A stretch of 9,078 nt of DNA from CAYNTS01 sp964400495 (GTDB taxonomy: Bacteria; Fidelibacterota; Marinisomatia; SCGC-AAA003-L08; D37C17). The stretch covers positions 1-9,078 of the forward strand of contig CAYNTS010000067.1 of assembly GCA_964400495.1 (NCBI GenBank). The letters run 5' to 3'. Shown piece after piece: positions 6,292-9,078 of this stretch. The translations under genes and the position numbers were made by a program. The notes under the pieces are model-generated. The model was given only the letters and a program-made list of their open reading frames with translations, was not told the DNA's origin and made no database searches. The number at the start of each line of letters is the position of its first letter. Within the stretch, counting starts at the first letter, position 1.

Positions 6292-7608
6292 TCAACATTT
6301 CTCCACTTTTTTATGTACTTCTATTTTAATAATTATTACATTTTGCTTTCTCAGTGTCTTTGTGTCTTCGTGGTTCNNNNNNNNNNNNNNNNNNNNNNNN
6401 NNNNNNNNNNNNNNNNNNNNNNNNNNNNNNNNNNNNNNNNNNNNNNNNNNNNNNNNNNNNNNNNNNNNNNNNNNNNTTTGCTTTCTCAGTGTCTTTGTGT
6501 CTTCGTGGTTCCCTTCCATTAATTTCACAAACTCGTCAAACAAATACCTACTATCGTGTGGTCCAGGGCTAGATTCCGGATGATACTGCACTGAGAATGC
6601 CGGAATATCTGTACATCTAATTCCCTCAACTGTATTATCATTTAAACTGATATGAGAAATCTCAACATTATTTGGTAACGAATCTACATCCACAGCAAAT
6701 CCATGATTTTGGCTCGTAATTTCAACTATGTTTGTATTTTGGTTTTTTACAGGATGATTGCACCCTCTATGTCCAAATTTTAGTTTATACGTTTTTGCTC
6801 CCAATGCCAATGCTAAAATTTGATGTCCTAAACAGATCCCAAATATTGGTTTTTTACCCAAACATTGTTTCACTGTTTCAATAGCATACGTAACCGCCGA
6901 TGGGTCACCTGGACCATTTGATAAAAATATTCCATCTGGATTAAAGTCTAATAATTCTTTTGCAGAAACATGAGCAGGAAATATGGTTAATTCGCAACCA
7001 CTTTGTGTTAATAATCTTAAAATATTGGTCTTAATTCCAAAGTCAACAACTGCAACTTTTAAGTTTGAAGTTTGAAGGGAGAATTTTGAAGTGGGATACC
7101 ACGAATGTTGTTTAGAACAAGTAACTACTTTGGCTAAATCTTGACCATTCATACTTGGTGCAGATTGCACCCTTTCCAACAGAATATCTTCATCCATTTC
7201 TGTTGAACTAATTATGCCATTCATTGCCCCTTCATTACGAATTATTCGAGTCAGCATGCGTGTATCAATTTGCTGTATTCCTACAATTTTTTGACTTTGT
7301 AAATATTTGCCCAACGATTGTGTAGATCTAAAATTGGATGGCACAACCGTTTCTTCTTTTACAATGAAACCAGCAGTTTGAATTTTATCTGATTCAATAT
7401 CATCAGGATTAATTCCATAATTACCAATATGTGGATATGTAAGTGTTACAAGTTGACCACAGTAAGAGGGGTCTGTTAAAATTTCTTGGTACCCTGTCAT
7501 TCCCGTGTTGAAACACACCTCGCCAATAGTTTCACCTACCGCACCAAATGCAGTCCCAGTTAATACCGTACCATTTGCAAGAACAAGTTTAGCTATCTCA
7601 GTTTTCAA
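6292..7608 (-). CDS. carA: Carbamoyl-phosphate synthase small (glutaminase) subunit, 3' end disrupted by assembly gap
   Basis: The CarA core spans about 365 residues. The small-subunit domain carries NTGMTGYQEILTDPSY (34-49) and TYPHIGNYG (57-65). The class I glutamine amidotransferase domain starts near 183, with catalytic Cys259 in GICLGHQ and His343/Glu345 in YHPES. It releases ammonia from glutamine and channels it to CarB. The family normally ends near SPGPHDSRYLFDEFVKLM (348-364). Here the frame continues into a repeat encoding NHEDTKTLRKQ, then a 100-N gap, then the same peptide again and a lysine-rich tail ending at a TGA (6294-6292). Collapsing the gap and one 35-bp copy removes 135 bp, keeps frame and gives about 393 aa. 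The start is TTG (7608-7606): MKTEIAKLVLANG matches the usual N-terminus and there is no in-frame ATG nearby. The linker near 174-184 (SKFSLQTSNLK) is encoded by TTTGAAG repeats. Confidence 0.93.
   Translation of the reverse strand: MKTEIAKLVLANGTVLTGTAFGAVGETIGEVCFNTGMTGYQEILTDPSYCGQLVTLTYPHIGNYGINPDDIESDKIQTAGFIVKEETVVPSNFRSTQSLGKYLQSQKIVGIQQIDTRMLTRIIRNEGAMNGIISSTEMDEDILLERVQSAPSMNGQDLAKVVTCSKQHSWYPTSKFSLQTSNLKVAVVDFGIKTNILRLLTQSGCELTIFPAHVSAKELLDFNPDGIFLSNGPGDPSAVTYAIETVKQCLGKKPIFGICLGHQILALALGAKTYKLKFGHRGCNHPVKNQNTNIVEITSQNHGFAVDVDSLPNNVEISHISLNDNTVEGIRCTDIPAFSVQYHPESSPGPHDSRYLFDEFVKLMEGNHEDTKTLRKQXXXXXXXXXXXXXXXXXXXXXXXXXXXXXXXXXXNHEDTKTLRKQNVIIIKIEVHKKVEKC
6342..6376 (-). repeat. Dispersed repeat copy C, left of the gap
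   Basis: This 35-bp sequence is identical to 6477-6511. On the minus strand it reads GAACCACGAAGACACAAAG and continues to GACACTGAGAAAGCAAA. It is an in-frame part of carA, encoding NHEDTKTLRKQ. It ends exactly where the N run begins. Confidence 0.9.
6377..6476. other. Assembly gap of 100 N
   Basis: This is exactly 100 unknown bases, the conventional length for a gap of unknown size. The same 35-bp sequence touches both edges, so the real sequence is either a simple overlap of two contig ends (no gap at all) or additional repeat units. Confidence 0.98.
6477..6511 (-). repeat. Dispersed repeat copy C', right of the gap
   Basis: An exact duplicate of 6342-6376 that begins at the first base after the N run. 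It joins directly to the end of the conserved carA coding region (FVKLMEG). Confidence 0.9.
7064..7091. repeat. TTTGAAG short repeats within carA
   Basis: TTTGAAG occurs at 7064-7070, 7071-7077 and 7085-7091. On the coding strand these encode the SKFSLQTSNLK stretch joining the two CarA domains, just before the conserved VAVVDFGIK. It looks like a low-complexity insertion into a tolerant linker. Confidence 0.55.
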
Positions 7609-7643
7609 TAATAAATAGTAAGTTAGTTTGTGAAAATTTTGGA

Positions 7644-7672
7644 TAAAAAAATAGCTCCCTTGCCGGAGCTAT
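7644..7672 (-). terminator. Intrinsic terminator/attenuator in the carA leader
   Basis: On the minus strand ATAGCTCC (7672-7665), a 6-nt loop and GGAGCTAT (7658-7651) form a perfect 8-bp stem. Seven T residues follow (from the last stem T through 7645), with ATCC after. Its U-tract is about 36 nt upstream of the carA TTG. No minus-strand gene lies upstream for it to terminate, so it fits best as an attenuator inside the car leader. The A-run on the opposite side gives no useful U-tract for the plus strand. Confidence 0.65.
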
Positions 7673-7712
7673 CGCTGTGTCTTTATTGATTTTCTTATCT
7701 CGCATCAGTTGA

Positions 7713-7741
7713 AAAATAACCTATTTTTTTCACATATTCAA
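7713..7741 (-). promoter_or_regulatory. Possible sigma70-type promoter of the car operon
   Basis: On the minus strand TTGAAT (7741-7736) and TATTTT (7718-7713) are separated by 17 bases. Transcription from about 7706 would give a leader of roughly 98 nt containing the hairpin at 7672-7651. Box matches are imperfect, and in this AT-rich DNA such matches arise easily by chance. Confidence 0.35.
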
Positions 7742-7813
7742 AGCCGAAAAATATAGAAATGTAAAAATGATGGGGTTGGAAATATAAACTAATGTATTTT
7801 TAAACACTAACTT

Positions 7814-7820
7814 AGGAGGA
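7814..7820 (+). promoter_or_regulatory. Strong ribosome binding site of the 7825 gene
   Basis: AGGAGGA lies four bases before the ATG at 7825. It is a near-perfect Shine-Dalgarno and fixes the start. It shows that the ribosomes of this organism can use such sites even though most neighbouring genes lack them. Confidence 0.85.
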
Positions 7821-7824
7821 AATT

Positions 7825-8262
7825 ATGAAATCTTTTGATATTAAATCTGCAATTATTGGTGGATTGCTCACAACTATTTTACTCATGATATTTGGTTTTA
7901 CCGAAGGAGTAGAAAACTACGGTGATATCGTTGCTAACAGCATTACCATTGTTGATGAAGAAGGTGAAAAACGCATCGAACTCACCATGCAAGAAGGTGA
8001 CGGGATTGTAAATACATTTAGTCATGTAAATCGGCGTAGTACAACTATGGGTGGTAAGGGTTATTTCACTACATTTTATAAAGGTCACATGACATCGTAC
8101 CTTGGTGGGCAAATGGGCGGAGGTGGATACTTACAACTCCGTAATGCAATGGATAATAGAGTTGCTTATATTGGCACACAGTCTAAAGACAATCAAAATG
8201 GACTTATTCAAGTGAATGATTCATACGGTGATGTGTATTGGAATAAGGGGTTAGATAACTAA
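7825..8262 (+). CDS. Membrane-anchored or secreted protein with glycine-rich beta repeats, function unknown
   Basis: A 145-aa protein. Residues 9-26 form one hydrophobic segment after MKSFDIK, acting as an uncleaved anchor or signal; no lipobox is seen. The rest would lie outside the cytoplasm. It begins with ITIVDEEGEKRIEL and continues as imperfect repeats of about 20-25 residues: GGKGYFTTFYKGHMTSYLGG, GGGGYLQLRNAMDNRVAYIG, then NQNGLIQVNDSYGDVYW. Each has a G-hydrophobic-x-hydrophobic turn and a (Y/I)(L/I)G ending, the look of a small beta-solenoid. I associate MKSFDIKS... plus SYLG...YGDVxW proteins with Marinimicrobia, from memory. No catalytic residues are evident. It has its own strong ribosome binding site, is divergent from carA, and ends 9 nt before tRNA-Thr, so the two may share a transcript. 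Confidence 0.85.
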   Translation: MKSFDIKSAIIGGLLTTILLMIFGFTEGVENYGDIVANSITIVDEEGEKRIELTMQEGDGIVNTFSHVNRRSTTMGGKGYFTTFYKGHMTSYLGGQMGGGGYLQLRNAMDNRVAYIGTQSKDNQNGLIQVNDSYGDVYWNKGLDN

Positions 8263-8271
8263 CTTTTCTTA

Positions 8272-8347
8272 GCCACCGTAGCTCAGTTGGTAGAGCATAT
8301 CATTCGTAATGATGGGGTCGTAGGTTCAACTCCTATCGGTGGCTCCA
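8272..8347 (+). tRNA. tRNA-Thr (anticodon CGT)
   Basis: A complete cloverleaf: acceptor GCCACCG/CGGTGGC (7 of 7 pairs), D arm GCTC AGTTGGTA GAGC, anticodon stem TATCA/TGATG (one G-T pair) with loop TTCGTAA giving anticodon CGT (codon ACG), variable loop GGGTC, and T arm GTAGG TTCAACT CCTAT. The discriminator is T and CCA is encoded. The U33 position and T-loop are canonical. It lies 9 nt after the preceding gene, and no clear terminator follows it. Confidence 0.97.
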
Positions 8348-8356
8348 TAAGAAACT

Positions 8357-8719
8357 CTAATCATATATTGAGGATAATCTACCGCAGAAATAAATGGGTA
8401 TATACAAGCGGGTTTTAGATTTGGAAATATTTCTACCACTCAATATAATACTTTTGTTGGGAGCGTATTTTGTTTCAAATACATTTAAACTTTTTGATTG
8501 GGTAACCCTGCCAGATTTAACTTCTATCGGTATTATTCCATCTTTGGTTTCAAGTAAAAATTCAATTTTAGATGTTCTACCTTGCCACGAATATAGTGAT
8601 AATATACCATTTGATTTAAGTTCTTGAGCAACAAAATTTTCAGCTACATATCCTTTATATGTTCCAAAATTATAATTTAATATCTCTTTTGTCTGAATCG
8701 CAGATTTTTTAAGATTACT
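8357..8719 (-). pseudogene. C-terminal remnant of a DUF4143-type AAA ATPase
   Basis: The open minus-strand frame ends with TAG (8359-8357) and reads upstream through LYIPIYFCGRLSSIYD, KYAPNKSIILSG, IIPIEVKSGRVTQSKSLNVF, RTSKIEFLLETKDG and YKGYVAENFVAQELKSNGI. This is the typical end of DUF4143 proteins (ATP-binding AAA_14 proteins with a PD-(D/E)XK-like C-terminal domain: ...YKGxxxENxxAxEL...IPIEVKxG...KSL...F...KY). About 110 codons survive, from 8689 down. The frame then enters the inverted-repeat element and hits a TAG at 8722-8720. The ATPase half (P-loop, Walker B) is missing, so the gene is not functional. It converges on the tRNA, ending 10 bp from its 3' end. The usual Asp of the (V/I)DF motif is Glu here (IEF). 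A plus-strand open frame at 8394-8627 is its antisense shadow. Confidence 0.82.
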
Positions 8720-8782
8720 CTAATTTCACTGATTTTTTAATCTGCGTTTTTCTGTGTAATCTGTTTCATCTGTGATTCTGAC
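8691..8782. repeat. 92-bp element with imperfect terminal inverted repeats (MITE/REP-like)
   Basis: The left end GTCTGAATCGCAGATT (8691-8706) and right end CATCTGTGATTCTGAC (8767-8782) are complementary at 13 of 16 positions. The interior is weakly symmetrical and made of variants of AATCTG(C/T)G. From memory this resembles an intergenic dispersed repeat common in FCB-group genomes (TCTGTGTAATCTG... type). It has no coding capacity. It marks the precise break of the DUF4143 remnant. Confidence 0.65.
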
Positions 8783-8838
8783 ATTCTTCACTTTTTTAAC
8801 CGTTCAAAGGTTTTTTCGGGAGGTGTTGGTTTTTTCTG

Positions 8839-8852
8839 CCCACAGCTGTGGG
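8839..8852. repeat. Perfect 14-bp palindrome
   Basis: CCCACAGCTGTGGG is fully self-complementary and is followed by TTAC. This is similar in layout to CCCACGGCT...AGCCGTGGGTTAC-type dispersed palindromes known from other bacteria (recalled, not searched). Confidence 0.8.
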
Positions 8853-8880
8853 TTACTCTGTTAGTTTTTCCATTTTGTTT

Positions 8881-9018
8881 TTGGAGTGTTTTGACTGTGT
8901 CAAAACGAACTTTCCCATCGACACAGTCGATGGACTCCATATTTAATCATATTTAAATCCAAAATTCTCGTCGACCCCGCATATATGCGGGGTAAATAGT
9001 AAAAACACTCCAACGAGA
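8881..9018. repeat. Nested inverted repeats forming a multi-hairpin module
   Basis: The outer arms TTGGAGTGTTTT (8881-8892) and AAAACACTCCAA (9002-9013) are perfectly complementary over 12 bases. Inside are hairpin 1 at 8889-8905 (TTTTGAC, loop TGT, GTCAAAA), hairpin 2 at 8915-8933 (CCATCGAC, loop ACA, GTCGATGG) and the perfect 20-bp palindrome at 8974-8993. Alternative pairings exist: TGGAGT (8882-8887) with ACTCCA (8934-8939), TCTCGT (8966-8971) with ACGAGA (9013-9018), and GACTGTGTC (8893-8901) with GACACAGTC (8920-8928). Confidence 0.8.
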
Positions 9019-9024
9019 TACTTT

Positions 9025-9050
9025 AAATAGACAAATAGACAAATAGACAA
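9025..9050 (+). repeat. Short tandem repeat AAATAGAC x3
   Basis: Three exact 8-bp copies (9025-9032, 9033-9040, 9041-9048) plus two bases of a fourth lie just outside the hairpin module. Confidence 0.9.
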
Positions 9051-9078
9051 CAAAACTAATCCTTTAAAACCCTAACAG

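Larger units (their letters stand above)
8783..9078. other. Gene-free right end rich in palindromes
   Basis: No convincing coding region is seen on either strand. The stretch holds a weak stem AACC/GGTT followed by T residues (8797-8815), the palindrome at 8839-8852, the hairpin cluster at 8881-9018 and a short tandem repeat at 9025-9050. Confidence 0.7.

Noticed and set aside
6342..6511. Genuine tandem duplication in CarA as annotated, 438 aa
   Set aside because: The repeat edges coincide exactly with the N run, so the apparent duplication is better explained by assembly, although it is not proven.
5944..6522. Plus-strand open frame of 192 codons crossing the gap
   Set aside because: It is the shadow of the GxxExxY gene and carA tail, includes the N run, and reads as low-complexity hydrophobic residues.
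7609..7824. Known riboswitch or PyrR-binding leader upstream of carA
   Set aside because: Apart from the terminator hairpin I see no conserved aptamer or PyrR-binding motif.
8394..8627. Plus-strand open frame of 77 codons
   Set aside because: It is antisense to the DUF4143 remnant, whose minus-strand frame gives clear family similarity; the plus-strand peptide looks like nothing.
8797..8815. Intrinsic terminator (AACC...GGTT then T-run) on the plus strand
   Set aside because: A 4-bp A/T-rich stem with a 7-base loop is too weak to call, and it lies 450 bp from the tRNA.
8974..8993. Possible CRISPR repeat, since CCCCGC...GCGGGG resembles type I-E repeat stems
   Set aside because: Only one copy exists in the window and there is no regular spacing, spacer or cas gene.
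8272..9078. Integrated element using tRNA-Thr as attachment site
   Set aside because: I found no second copy of the tRNA 3' end downstream and no integrase gene in the window.

Overview
The window is AT-rich bacterial DNA. It carries one long minus-strand gene block, one short plus-strand gene followed directly by a tRNA, and a gene-poor right end full of repeats. I could not run a search, so the taxonomy is inference. Most starts lack a Shine-Dalgarno sequence and have A/T-rich leaders, and several dispersed repeat types familiar from Bacteroidetes/Chlorobi-like genomes are present. The small secreted or anchored protein at 7825-8262 resembles proteins I associate with Marinimicrobia (SAR406). 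An FCB-group, possibly Marinimicrobia, metagenome-assembled genome is my best guess, held with modest confidence.

Minus-strand block, in transcription order: carA (7608-6292), a GxxExxY-family protein (6247-5834), carB (5690-2517), a small four-helix membrane protein (2511-2017), rsgA (2005-935) and a histone-deacetylase-family amidohydrolase (934-35). From carB onward the genes are very tightly packed, with gaps of 5, 11 and 0 nt, so they are probably one transcript. CarA and CarB together make carbamoyl phosphate for pyrimidines and arginine. RsgA is a late-stage 30S assembly GTPase. The leader upstream of carA contains a hairpin followed by seven U residues, only about 36 nt before the start codon, which suggests transcription attenuation.

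The carA-carB junction is the oddest part of the block. A gene for a GxxExxY protein (PD-(D/E)XK-nuclease-like) sits between the two synthetase subunits. On both sides lie copies of a degenerate dispersed repeat of the type ACCAC-x4/5-CAC-x3-GACAC-x-GAGAAA. One copy has replaced the normal carA stop and encodes a C-terminal tail. Another lies directly in front of the carB start. A third fragment overlaps the 3' end of the GxxExxY gene. A 100-N assembly gap falls in the carA tail and is bounded on each side by the same 35-bp sequence, so it is most likely an unmerged overlap of contig ends.

Right side: a 145-aa protein with an N-terminal membrane segment and glycine-rich beta repeats (7825-8262, plus strand) ends 9 nt before a tRNA-Thr(CGT) gene (8272-8347). 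Beyond the tRNA lies the decayed C-terminal remnant of a DUF4143-type AAA ATPase (8357 to about 8690, minus strand). It is cut off exactly at a 92-bp element with imperfect terminal inverted repeats (8691-8782). The last 250 bp contain a cluster of palindromes and nested hairpins with alternative pairings (8839-9018) and a short 8-bp tandem repeat. No gene was found in 8783-9078.
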